Assembly: GCA_021234535.1 (NCBI GenBank)
Contig: CM037840.1
Location: 4,846,835 to 4,910,834, forward strand
DNA from: Stichopus chloronotus
Taxonomy: Eukaryota; Echinodermata; Holothuroidea; Aspidochirotida; Stichopodidae
Direction of reading: 5' to 3'
DNA: 64,000 nt
In this document: positions 12,501 through 23,770 of the stretch, piece by piece
How the letters are laid out: the number at the start of each line of letters is the position of its first letter
How positions within the stretch are numbered: position 1 is the stretch's first letter
Program-made: the position numbers and the translations under genes
The notes under the pieces: model-generated
Databases searched by the model: none
What the model saw: only the letters and a program-made list of their open reading frames with translations
Told to the model about the DNA's origin: nothing

Positions 12501-15500
12501 TAGTTGTAAAGAATTCATAGTTTATATCACTGGGGGTACAGTAGAGCACAGTTTTCAGTAGTACAACAATAATTCCAGTTCTGAATGTTTCAGAGGGGTA
12601 TACTAAAGAACTTGTGGTGTCCAGAGGGGACACAGTTATGATCAGTGCAGGAGCAATAGTTCTGAGGAGCAGAGGAGTTTACTGTAGTGCTGGGGGGTGA
12701 AGATTGGTACAGTATTGAGTAGTACTGAGGGTTGCAGTTATGAGGGAAACAGAGGGGCATAGTCATTAGCAGTACAGAGGGTTGTAGTTTTGAGTTGTAC
12801 AAAGGGTATAGTTTGGAGCACAACAGATTGGTATACTGTTGTTCTGAGGGGGCACAGAGGGCTGTAAGTTTGAGCAGGACAGAGGGTCATACTGTAGTTA
12901 ACTTCTGAGGTGTACAGATGGGTATACAGTAATTCTGAGCGATATAGTTGTGAGGACTACAGAGGGGTGCTGTTCCTGAAGGGTATATTTGTGTCAGCTA
13001 CTGTATAGTGAGGTACACTACTTTTAAATACAGCTTGATACTGCTGTTAGGTTAGGAGCAAAGGTTGAGATGATCTAGTGTGATTACAGCTTCCTCAAAA
13101 CTTTGACAAAGAATAGTAACGAAAGCTTCTATTTCAAATTTACAAATCACTCTTCAGTGTAACCTATTCATTGTCATGCATGGCTTATTTGCATACATGC
13201 ATATGTAAGAGAAATTTAATCCGTGGTATGTGTGTTCGTGGGTGTGTATGTGTGTCTCCTGCATGTCTAATGTACACTTCAGTATACTCATACAGTAGGT
13301 CATGTTTTAACCTCATGTATGTCACGTTCAACCACACACTCCTGCACACCTCACTTTAATGCCCCAACTCCAGCACTTTTCACAACCTATCAGCTGTATA
13401 GTGTAACCATATCTTTCTGAAAATCCAAATGTCAGAGATTTCCCTAAAGTGTTTGTGTTGATTATTCCAGTGCTTGCCTTGTACCCATTACTCCAGGAAA
13501 AGATGTGCCACCTGCAAACTGTCCTGTATTTTGAAGTTATTTGTGTAGAAATTTGCAGACATTTTGAGTGCATGCCCCAAGTTTTTGTATACTGTAGCAA
13601 TCTCTGTGTCAACCTGTGTAAAATTTTACACACATGCTTGTAAATATAGATATTTAAATATTTGCAGTGTGGAACTGAATTTTGATCCTCACTACCTCCC
13701 ACCCCCCCCCCCAAAAAAAAAAGAAAAGAAGTCATTGTGTTGTTTTAGATGTCTTTAATAAAGCATTGTTAAAATATCAAATTTCATTTACTTGAAAATG
13801 ACAATGGAGAGTGTGTGTGTGCACACTAGTGGCAACGTTCAAGAATTCAAATGTTAAGTATGTGTACCTTGTTTGTATTCCTCATAGGACATGGCCGACT
13901 ATGGGTCAGGGGAGGTAAGCATCAAATCTTTCCTTTCTGAACAGCAGGACTGGAAATTCATTCTATCGCGTCAAAGGTGGCATGGGACTGTTGATAATGC
14001 GATTCTCACTCATGTGCAGCATTAATACCTCCTACAGGGCTTACAGAGGCAAAGTTTTTGAAATGATTTAATGTGCTACTGCCATGTCGAGATTGTGTTT
14101 GCTTGTTCCCCAAGGGATATTCTGTTGTTAAGGGATTTTAACTTAGATGGATGCTGTGATTCTTGTATTTTCTTGCATCAACTTCTGCCTTCCAGAGGGC
14201 ATCCTTCAGTGCACAGAAGTAGTTGATAGTTACACTGGTGGCTTTCAATTAATACACTAACAGTAGTCCACTTTAAGCTCAGAATTGTCAAATCATTAAA
14301 CCCCATTTTGCCGTACCTATTTTAGTATTTATGATAATATGTACATCTGAAAGGGAGTTGTCATGTCAAAATGACTTTTTAAAGAATAGATTTTATCGAG
14401 GTGTGATTCCGCCGTGTCGAGCGCTCATGATGAATGTTACCAGCTTGGTCGTAGGCTTCGGAACATCGGGGTGGGGGGGGGGGAGAAGGGGCCATGTTGT
14501 AGCCGATTGTTTCGATGTTAGTGAAGACGACTTCGATACTTTCGCAGCGATCCAGAACTTTCGCAGATGAGCAAAGTTATATGAAATGAGACAATTGCAT
14601 GAAGTATGGATAAGAGGTGTTCATGATTGGTAAAGGAGTCACATTTGACTAATGTGAGGGACATAAATTTGATGCTATCAATATCTGCCATTACCCCCCC
14701 CCCCTCCCCCGCCCTATCCTGTTGTTTTATCTTTAAGTGAACTTATATGAATTTCCAGGCCTGCTGGTAGTTTTAATCTTTCTTTACATTCCTGCTTACT
14801 CATCGTCATATTTTTGTGCCACGAACGTTTGTTTACAGTATCGTCCTCCTCCTTACTGTATGTCACTCTGTATCCTGTCACGAGCGTCAACAGCACAAAT
14901 ACACCACACCACATTTCATGTTTGTGACTTTTGTTTAAATGCGGGATTTGTCTCGACCCTCCTGTCGGTGGTGACTCAAGCTACTCCTGAAGGGAAGTCT
15001 TTAGACCTACAAATATGTCTTATTAATAGGATGAAAGTCAGCACTCCACACTCTCAACAACCACAAGAAAAGTCAGACAAAGCTAAATAGATGATGTAGG
15101 GGCAGAGTGGATGGGTTGGTTATTCCTCCCTTCATTTCAAAAGAGGCAGAAGGGACTTCCCTTCCTTAAATTCTCCCCCAACCGGACAACCTTTTGACAG
15201 AGACACTTCATTTCCTTGCAACTCCCTTACCAACTCTCGTCCCTTACATCTTGCATCTGATATTTAAAAACTGTAGCTTGTTACACCTTGTACAACTTTA
15301 CGTTGTCCGAGACTCAGGGTTTCTCATGGCCCCCATTTCTTCTTTATATTCTTTTCTGTTTCCTTTGCCTTTTAATCTGTTCTCTGAGTTTTCTCTTGAA
15401 CTACCCCCCCAATGCTGGTGAACACTGATATCTAGAGAACAATGACACAGGTGGTATGGTAGAATACTGATATGGGTGAATTTTGATGTAGGTGAATGCT

Positions 15501-18435
15501 GAAATGTGAACAGTGACTTGTGTGGTACTGGTGAATGTTGGCACAGGTGAAAGTTGATACAGAAGAAAAATGACACATGTTATGGATGAATATTACTTTT
15601 GATACGGGCTGACACATGTTAACAATAACATTGGTGGCACCAATGAAGGCTGATATGGGTGAACGTTGATACGGGTGAACGCCGATGTGGATGAACATTA
15701 ATGCAGGTGGAATGCTAAAACAATGACACAGGTGGTACAGGTGAAGGTTGACATGGGTGAATGCTGTTGTGGGTGAGCAGTGGTTTGGGTGGACGTTGAT
15801 GGCAATTCATCTTAAGTTGCTGGTCAGTGTACCTTGCTGTCAAAGTTGAAATCAAAATTAGATGTATCATGCCCTTGTCAAGGATGTTCAACCCTGTCCA
15901 TTCATGGTGCTTGTAGAAAGAGTCTGAGGCGTGGTTTGAGACTTGCATTTTAGTAGTGACGGCAACGTGGGCTGTAAATAGCTTTCCATCACCACCCAAC
16001 CAAACCCTTACCCACACCATGAGCATCCCCACCCCCTCCCCCCTATGAAGGATCCTTCTCATAGTCATGTAAGAGGTTGTTAGCAATAGCTCAAAACCTG
16101 CTAGAGAGACTTCGAACAATGGTCACCAGAAATCAAGCATTTTGTGCATTAACATCATTCTCAAGACGTACAGTATTATATGTCTACTTTTGCTGATACT
16201 GCACATATCTGCAACAAGGGCAGTGATATCTGAGATGTGATCTGCTTCTCCCAGAAGTGATGCTCCAATGAGCCATGCAACACGCACTCTGCCAAGAATT
16301 TTTGCCCACTCTTCCTTTCATCAGGGGAAAATTTAGAAGTCGTAGGTCCTGCCACTGTTGTCATTTTGCATTTTGTTATTTGTTTGTTCATGAATACGTC
16401 AAACAGCGTTGCCTTAAGTACGATATCAGTCATTCTTAACATTCATAACATTACAGATCTTTCGTGTTGTATTAGTACCTGACATACGCCATGCTATGCA
16501 GTGTTGTCTTAGTTCATGCAACATGCCACAAAAGATAGTGACATCACATTGCATTAATTATGTAAGGATCGTTTATGTTGCTTGGCTTGCAGGTATAAAC
16601 TATAGTCATATCTTGTTTGATAATTGTATACATCATATTATTCTGCAGCATTGTTATCGTTGTCATAACAATATGCAAATTTTCATGTGGAAATTGTGAA
16701 CGGAACCATGTTTGCACCAAACGATATCGTGGTGTTTACAATACTCTGAATTTATCCTTTAATACGGTAGTTGGAATTGTCACCAAAAACAAAACAATAT
16801 TTAAAAAAAATTGTGACCTGTGGAATTTGATGTGGAGTCTGTGTCTGTATTGAAGGCATTCCTGTATACACAATCTTTTGGTTGCTAGCCTAACCCCATT
16901 TTGTGGGGTTTGAAAGCTTGTTACACATTTATCACTGTAAATAACAGGGTGGGCACAACCCTCTTCCAGTTATGTGTAAATGCCTGAAAGGGCACTCTGA
17001 AAAAAATCGTCCATCAAATATGTATTCAAAAAGGCACTTTTTGTCAAAAAGGGCACTGTATCTAGAAATTAGGGGGAAAATACCCCGTCACCTTCTCCCG
17101 TGCAGTGTACCCCTTTATCTAAGGGTGACTGACAACAACAGGATAAAATGCAGTGTAGCGTAACAAGATGCTTTTTTAGCATTGCATGATGTTGCTCGTT
17201 TGGCATGCTTTTTGAAAGTAATCCCTTATAACTTTCATGTTTATCAAGTCAAACAATGAGCTTGTATCTTTGTTTTATTTATGTTGGATTCTTTTCTTCT
17301 TCTTTTCTCCATTTTCTCTTCTTTCATTCCTTAAAGAAGGTCCTTATTGATGAAGGCAAAGGTAAGGTTGTCTTTTTTTACTTCAAGTTAATGTCTTATT
17401 TCCATTGCATAATAATTAAAAATTCATTAGCTAATGTTGCCAACCATATTTTTCAACTGGAATGGATTTGTAGATGACTATTACAGTATCAGGGAAATGA
17501 GTTTCTGATTTAAATGACTTCAAAATGTTGGTGCTTAAAGTCTTACGCCTATACAGGTTAACGTAAAAATCACATTAATGACTAAAGTAAGACACTTTCT
17601 TGCACAAGATGTACAAGTCGTAGGAGAAGAGGAGTTGTACTGTAAACTCTGTTGAACGTAAATATTGCTCAGTATTTTAGCAGAGTCAGCAACTGATCAT
17701 TAGATGGCCATACCCTGGTTAAAGACGAGAAAGTGGTCAGCCAAGAACAGACCGCATCATAACATTCGGATAGTTGCAAGCCCTTCGAATCTTAGACAAA
17801 CATTTATAGAGTGTGCTGTGCTTGTTGATACATCTCTGCGATTTCCTCGTCTTTTCAGAAGCACCATCGGGAGGCGGCGATGATGTGGAGGGCCAGAAAG
17901 TCTGGGACGACGAAGAAGATTCTGTATCGTACAGCTACTCATTCTTCCACTTCATGCTGGCATTGGCCTCTTGTTACGTCATGATGACCCTCACAAATTG
18001 GTTCGAGTGAGTAATTTAGTATTTCAGCCATTTTTACAATGTATGACATAAACAAAACTTGTGGTAAAGATTGCCTTAATCAGAAAGTGCTGTCATTGGC
18101 CCGCTAGCTTCAAATCATTATTGCTCATTTTTCATGATAAACAAGCTCACTGCAATATGCACTCGACTGAAGGCTACCCATAGTATTCCTAGTTTTCTAC
18201 GTAACGGCTGATGGTGGACAAACATTTTGCAAAAAAAAAAAAAAGCTGCATAATTAGTGTGCCTATTTCCTTTCTCTTTATCCCTCCTTTCAGCCCTAAC
18301 CTCGAAGACCAGCAATCGCTTCTCTCCGGAGTCGGTGCGATGTGGGTCAAAATAATATCCAGCTGGGTTTGCATCGCCCTGTTCGTCTGGACCCTGTTTG
18401 CTCCGATCGTATGCAAGGATCGAGATTTCTCCTGA
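590..18435 (+). CDS. SERINC: Serine incorporator (SERINC/TDE1 family) multipass membrane protein, 14 coding exons, complete
   Basis: Coding exons: 590-616, 1293-1457, 1857-2077, 3060-3139, 3282-3419, 4114-4193, 5954-6053, 6501-6593, 7982-8105, 8793-8841, 13888-13914, 17337-17361, 17859-18006, 18294-18435 (TGA). All junctions are GT-AG, phases agree, and the sum is 1419 nt (472 aa), normal for the family. Visible family marks: a Cys-rich N-terminus followed by [15 protein letters not shown] (about residues 27-41), [40 protein letters not shown], a SILP..QE motif, [20 protein letters not shown], a [14 protein letters not shown] [11 protein letters not shown], and an ending in KDRDFS. Hydrophobic stretches fit a multi-helix bundle. 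The loop encoded by exon 9 has a possible glycosylation site (NGT). Known family role: lipid-handling transmembrane proteins first linked to serine incorporation into phosphatidylserine and sphingolipids, later described as scramblases; some vertebrate members restrict retroviruses. The start ATG has A at -3. The paralogue type cannot be assigned. Exons 11 and 12 are the least certain. Confidence 0.95.
2522..2568. repeat. 19-bp direct repeat, about 2.5 copies
   Basis: CAAGTTTGTCAGAATTATG occurs twice back to back and is followed by a partial third copy. It lies in SERINC intron 3. Confidence 0.8.
4700..5400. repeat. Diverged ~86-bp tandem array in SERINC intron 6
   Basis: The phrase ATGTCAGCTGGTGTACCA or a variant recurs at 4879, 4964, 5051, 5137 and 5221, a spacing of 84-87 bp. 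A shorter unit follows at 5271 and a degraded one near 5360. Each unit also carries an AGAGGCACCTAG-like segment and a TTTGTATGCTGTTGTGTAAC-like segment. Open frames here are a by-product of the repeat. Confidence 0.8.
5528..5545. repeat. C13-G5 homopolymer junction
   Basis: A run of thirteen C is followed directly by five G. It is one example of the poly(C)/poly(G) tracts found across the window. Confidence 0.9.
6271..6297. repeat. (GA)n microsatellite
   Basis: GA dinucleotide repeat of about 13 units, with one T interruption, in SERINC intron 7. Confidence 0.9.
7326..7473 (-). mobile_element. Truncated copy of TTAA-flanked miniature element, family A
   Basis: Read on the minus strand, it starts TTAA then AGCTGGAATATGAGTTGAAA, the left end of the element seen complete at 54747-55126. 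The match continues through a segment like TTTGATTTCAGGTAACAGAG and a CTTTCATGGAGTC segment, then stops near 7326. The other end is missing, so this is a decayed copy. It lies in SERINC intron 8. Confidence 0.75.
8071..8672 (+). repeat. Imperfect tandem duplication of SERINC exon 9 end plus intron
   Basis: 8071-8350 (last 35 nt of exon 9 and the following intron) is recognisable again at 8409-8672. Shared landmarks in order: TAGTCCTGCTGTTCTG, a GTGGTCTA segment, ACTGTCACAGT, a C-rich CACCC segment, and ACCACACCTCT with CTTAAACATT. In the second copy the donor after GTCTAC is lost and the frame is broken, so it is not a usable exon. Confidence 0.7.
12425..12990. repeat. Degenerate GAGGGGTACAG minisatellite
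   Basis: About 20 irregular units of roughly 25-30 bp built on GAGGGGTATAGTT and TACAGAGGG words fill the interval, in SERINC intron 10. There is no coding signal. Confidence 0.65.
13888..13914 (+). other. SERINC exon 11, in-frame 27-nt microexon
   Basis: The nine codons (DMADYGSGE) are bounded by a CTCATAG acceptor and a GTAAGC donor, phase 0 on both sides. It lies between two large introns of about 5.0 and 3.4 kb. It adds acidic residues to the hydrophilic loop before the [11 protein letters not shown] helix, a loop that varies in length in this family. Skipping it would keep the frame. No transcript evidence is available here. Confidence 0.55.
15440..15800. repeat. 16-bp minisatellite in SERINC intron 11
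   Basis: Repeated units resemble GTGAACGTTGATACGG, clearest at 15656-15690 and 15740-15800. The His/Ser-rich minus-strand open frames here are translations of the repeat, not genes. Confidence 0.75.
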
Positions 18436-21400
18436 ATCAGTTTCAGTGGCCCCTGTGGTGTCTCAATGCAATTTTGTAATTTGTAAGAGGAACTAGATGT
18501 ATCGGTGAAGGTGTAGCGTAATTAAACAAAGAGATATTTGTAATGTAATCGCTCTTTGACTAACCTCGTTGTCTTGTTGACTGATGATTATTTTTTTTTT
18601 TTAGCGTGAAAGTAACTCTTGAACAAAGCGTTCCCGAGTTTGCATTATCAAGTTTTCAAGGAATGTAGGAAGTACGATAAAATTGTCATCTTCATCTAAG
18701 ACACGAATTGTTTTAGTAATTTTCTTCTTCTAATCACATACTTATCTCTCTTAAAGAAAAGATTGGACCTGTAACAATGCCTAGTGTACAGAAAAATAAG
18801 AAAGCAAAGCAGGGATTTAGAGAGTAACTTATTAAGTTTCACAGCAGAGTCAATTTATGAGTTCAAAGTCCATCAAGAGTGATACTAGTAATATGTGACT
18901 TTTATTTGTTTTGTGTGAAGTGCTGGTATGTAAAATATTCTCGTCACTGCACCTTTCTAAACTTTAAAGTTAGTTGTATTGTTGTGTGATGAAGCCTACA
19001 TCTTCATTAATTTTATCAAATCTATGGGTTAGGTCAGGACTATTTGATGAATCCACTCATAATGAGAAGAGGCTCAAGATTCAAATGTCCCAAGGCCAGG
19101 AAGAATTCCTGGGATGCATGATCTTGTTGCTACAAAGATATTCAGGGACCCAGGTTACCCCAGAAACCTGAAAACTTAGTGGGTGTAACTGGCACAGCAG
19201 CTCTGTGAAGTGCTTGTATGTTCCACCCTATGGTTTTGAATGTCTATTTACAAGGTCATATAGCCCAAAATGAACCCCTAACACCCTTGTGACTGGCTCT
19301 TCAACTATTCGCTTCCTTTCTTTTTTTCCTAAGACGCAATCATGATTTCAACAGGATGGAGTCCTGCTGTAAATGCACAGGATTTGCTGTGCAAATAGAC
19401 ACAACATAACATTTAAGATGTAGACTCCAGACAAAACTGTTTGATTCCTTTCAAAATTGCTCGAGTACTGTTCTTAGCTTTGTTTCAACCCGATCTGGGA
19501 TCGGCTGCGATAAATTAGCGGTGGAAGAGCGGATGTAAATTAACTATTTTTGTACTATTCATCTTTGGTAACTTTGGAGGTAGTGTCAGAAGAGAGGGGG
19601 ATAAAAGCACCTTTATTGGAACTCCCACCACATCTCAATCGATAGGTTCTGTCACGTTAAGGATATGTTGCAACTTGCACATAGTATATTTTTCACAGGA
19701 GTTGATCCAGAGTTGGCTAAAGCGTTTAAGGGTCGACTTGAAGGATATCACTTGAAGGATGTGACTTCAAGGATATGTAAATAGAATGCTTGCTAATCAT
19801 TTAAAGACATATAGATAAAAGAATCATCCGGCATTTAAAAGATCAAAAATCTTCATTGCCCACATACAGATCATAGAGATTGCAAACAGCATCAACAACT
19901 TCCATTTATCAACAGTCATATTGGAAGCATTTTTTTTTTGTGCACCCCATTGTTAAAAAAAAAATTTCAAAAAAATAGAAATTTGAACTACGTTGAAATT
20001 TGAACTGTCAAAGGCATGCACTTCTAGAAATTGTGTTCAAGGTTATTGTATTTTCTGCATCAACTACCTGGTTCTCTGCCCCCCTTCCCTTTTCCTTTGT
20101 TTTGTGTATGTGCTGCGAAAGGGGATGCACCACTGTCAAAGAAGCAGGCATGTGTCTTTAATATTGTGACAACTTTGCTCGCTGTTATAATTATTCTTGA
20201 AAGTAATTTAGACAAACACTGCTCTCATATTTGGGACGACATGCCCATTATCAGATAAAACCCTGAAATTCATTATTTTGTGGGCAATAGGGATATCCTT
20301 TTTATGCAAGACTGATTTCATTGTAACAGTGTATTGAATTACCGTATTTAATTAGAGAAATTGGGAACAGGGGGTCAGTAATGTGTTTACCACATAACTC
20401 TTAGATACAGGCTTTTATGATTTGCAATTAAAAAGAGCACAAGAAAAAGTAAGGAAATTGGAAATAAATTGTCTTAAGTGTGCATGTGATTCAACTGTAT
20501 TGTGTGTAGCTGATTTCAAAGAATGTTTCAGTAGTCATGAAATAAATATCACATGGTGTGAACTTGTGACGATACTCTTTTTGTGATTGTTTTTCATCTC
20601 GTCAACTCTTTAAGAACGAAATCAAGAGGAAATTGTACTCTTCATATTCCCCTCATTTTAGGAATGCCATTAAACTGACGGTTACAGGTCATTAGTGGCA
20701 ATAGGGGCCATGGCCACGCCCAAATGTCGGCCAAAAGTTGTTTCAGAAAATGGTTTCGGTGAATGTTTAAAGAATTATACCTTCGAGAATAAAATGTTAA
20801 GAAAACTGAGCTTCACAATTACACATTTTGTTGCAACAAATCACATACAAGGGCATTCAGTTACTGAAGTTTTTCAAATTCATATAATTTTTTCAAATTT
20901 TTCCTTGTATCTGTGTACCACCAGTTTGTCCCCTCAGAAACAAAGGACTTAGATCCACCACTGTAAATGGATGTATAAATGGATGCACTTGATCGAAGTG
21001 GATCATCTGTTGTTTATGCAGCCTGAAAAGAGCCGCCTCCCCCAACTGACCTCCTTCAAGCGACATTTTACGAAATCCTTACTATTGCATCTGTTGGTCA
21101 CTGTGAATGTTGGAAAACTCTGCATAGGGTGGCGGTACGACGTACAGCATGGTTCGGGAGCACATCACTCCATCTTCATCAGGCCCATTGCCAGCCCATG
21201 TGTAGGGGTGGGTCTTTTTTTTTCCAAGATGTGGACCTTTTTCCAAGTACAGAAGCGGCTGGTGCGTGCCATAAGCATGCAGTTGCTAGGAGTCCGGGGC
21301 ATGCTTTCCCGGAAAATTTTGAAATCTGCAGATCTCCTGCAATCTGGAGCTTTTAAGAGGATTTTTGAAAACAACAGAAGTTCTTTTTCCCCCAGGAATT

Positions 21401-23770
21401 CCACACAGTACACCACTTTTTGAGAAAACAAAATCGTACATGTACTCTAGTAGTAGAATAAACTACACCTACTGTCAGACTGCCTGGCCTTAGATTATAC
21501 TGATTTTGATATAAACCTTTCAAAGCAAATGTTGTTCCATTGAAACAATCCTAAGCGCCAGGTAATAAAGGACAAGATTGATCATGCAGTGAACTTGGTT
21601 AAATTTCTGAAAAAAAGGTTTTAAAAAATCATAGCTTGAAGTACATAGTTACAGCCTGCATTATGTAGTCCACAGCACAACTACAGTAGTAGTATTGCAG
21701 AATTGCACACTCAAATATCCATGTGAATGTCTGCCGTCTCTGTTGCTTTTGAAGTTGTCGTGGCAGTGTGTCCCGGGCTTTATATTGTATCTAGTTCAAT
21801 GGCCGCAATGACGTAACCATGCATGTGCATTTTTGAGCTTATTATCTCATCACCCTACGTAGCATATGTATGTGGTCATGACATATTGTGGTCAGTTTGG
21901 GCCTGTATTCAGTGACATAAGTGGAAAGGTTATATCTTCCTGCTAAAAGTGAACAGAAATTCTGCCTCAATATGTCAAGAAAAAATTAATTTCATAGCTG
22001 ACCCTTCAAAAACAGGGTTGGAAAAATGGACCTCCCTGAAGTTGGGGCCTGTTCATAGCGAACTTGGAACAGTAGCAAATGTTCTTTAGGTTAGGTCAGA
22101 TGGACATTGGCCTACAATTTATGTTGGTGAAATTTAGATAGGTTAGAGGTTTAGATTGTATTTAAGAGGACATCTACAAGGGAGTAGTATATTTTGAAGA
22201 GAAGATCATAGCCAGAGTAGGATCAGCACCAACAAATGACAAGGGATCAAGAGGTTTATGGATCAATGAATTAAGTTTTGTGTAAATCAAAATGCTATGT
22301 GTAAATCATATGGTATAGTGATAAAACATACCGTATGTAAATCATACAGCATGGTTCATTTGCATATCACACATAACAAAACACATTAAACAGTGAAAGA
22401 TAAATTTGTAAGTTAGAAAAATTCATTTAATTGCAGGGTTTCCAGAGTACTAGCAGAATAGAACATCTCTGGAAGAAGTGGAATATTAAATCTGAACATG
22501 ACAACAAAACTCTCCAAGACTGTGGAACACTCTAATTGGCACTTTGGCCAAATACTGTGTACTTCTGTTCTCCTCCCCTCCCCCCCATTCCATTTGGTAC
22601 ACAAAGCAAAAAGCCACATGCTGAAAAAATAGTAATGGTCTGCTATAGGTAGTTGCTAGTCTAGCAATTTTGACTATGATACTATCATTCTTGAATGGAA
22701 CTGACATGTTACAAATACAGCATATGACCCACTTCTAAATAAAATTATGCTACACCACTCACTCTCCCCCACCCTTCCCTTGAGTGATTATTACGTGATC
22801 TGGTGTTGACCTAAGGACTACAGGTTTATCATTTAGTAGATCACTTCCACATTTGATAAAGGTATTTGCCTCTTCCGAGAGGTAGCTTTTGGGCTGATTC
22901 AGTACTTTCACAACGACATACAATTATTCGTTCCAGAACTCTGAATCAGGATACACAGCCCAAAATATCTGAAAGGAGTACACTCACAGGATCATGTGGT
23001 GACTGTAGTTAGGGGTGACACTTTGGTGACTAAATAACCTTCACCCAATCACATCTACTGCCTAAACAGATGCATACAATAATCTTTACCTAAAAAAATT
23101 TGTAAAAGATCATTTGCAACATGAAAGAAAACGGCAGTGGTTCTCCTCTACCGTACCCTGGGAGTCACGCGAAAGTCTCGGGTGGGTGCTACAGAGTGCA
23201 TGCAGAAAAGGGAGGCACTGGTACTAATTCGAGGGTCCCTGGCAATTATGACACATCACTGTGGCAATTTACGGCAAATTAAAGCATGCATGGGATCTGC
23301 TGCCCTTCGATAGTTCTTCTTCACTTCTTTCTCCCTCCAACCTACCCGTCTCCCCCAAATAAATTTTGTGGCCCAAATTATCCAAAGATGGCATTAGAAA
23401 TTAAGTAATTTCACACGCTACTGTAAGTCCAATTTAGGTTTGTCGTTTTTTGCTAGTTTTTACTGATCTTGTGGCCATAAACAGTTTAACTGAGATAAAA
23501 AAATATTACTGAGCATTCAACTATGAATGGTAGGTGGAAGGGTGGGGCATTGGGACAATTGAAGGTGGCAGAAGGAGACAATAGTCTTTAGAAGTTTGAG
23601 ATCCACTGGGGGTACAGCAAAAGGAACTTTATGGAATTACACACATCATCCTGCGGTGAACTCTCTCCGCTAGCCTTCTTCCAGCTTCATCTTTCTGGAA
23701 TCTGTGGAGGTCTCATCATCTACCCCTCTGGAAAATTCTACATTTGCCAGACTCCCTCACGCGGAGGACA
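18436..23770. other. Intergenic region between SERINC and UQCC2 3' ends
   Basis: The two flanking genes converge here. The first part should be the SERINC 3' UTR: an ATTAAA at 18521-18526, 86 nt after the stop codon, is a possible poly(A) signal. The remainder holds AT-rich sequence and short chance open frames. The longest, 150 codons at 20971-21423, resembles nothing I recognise. No RNA gene or transposon with clear ends was seen. Confidence 0.6.

Noticed and set aside
20971..21423. 150-codon + strand open frame between SERINC and UQCC2
   Set aside because: No recognisable domain, no splice context and ordinary base composition; probably chance.
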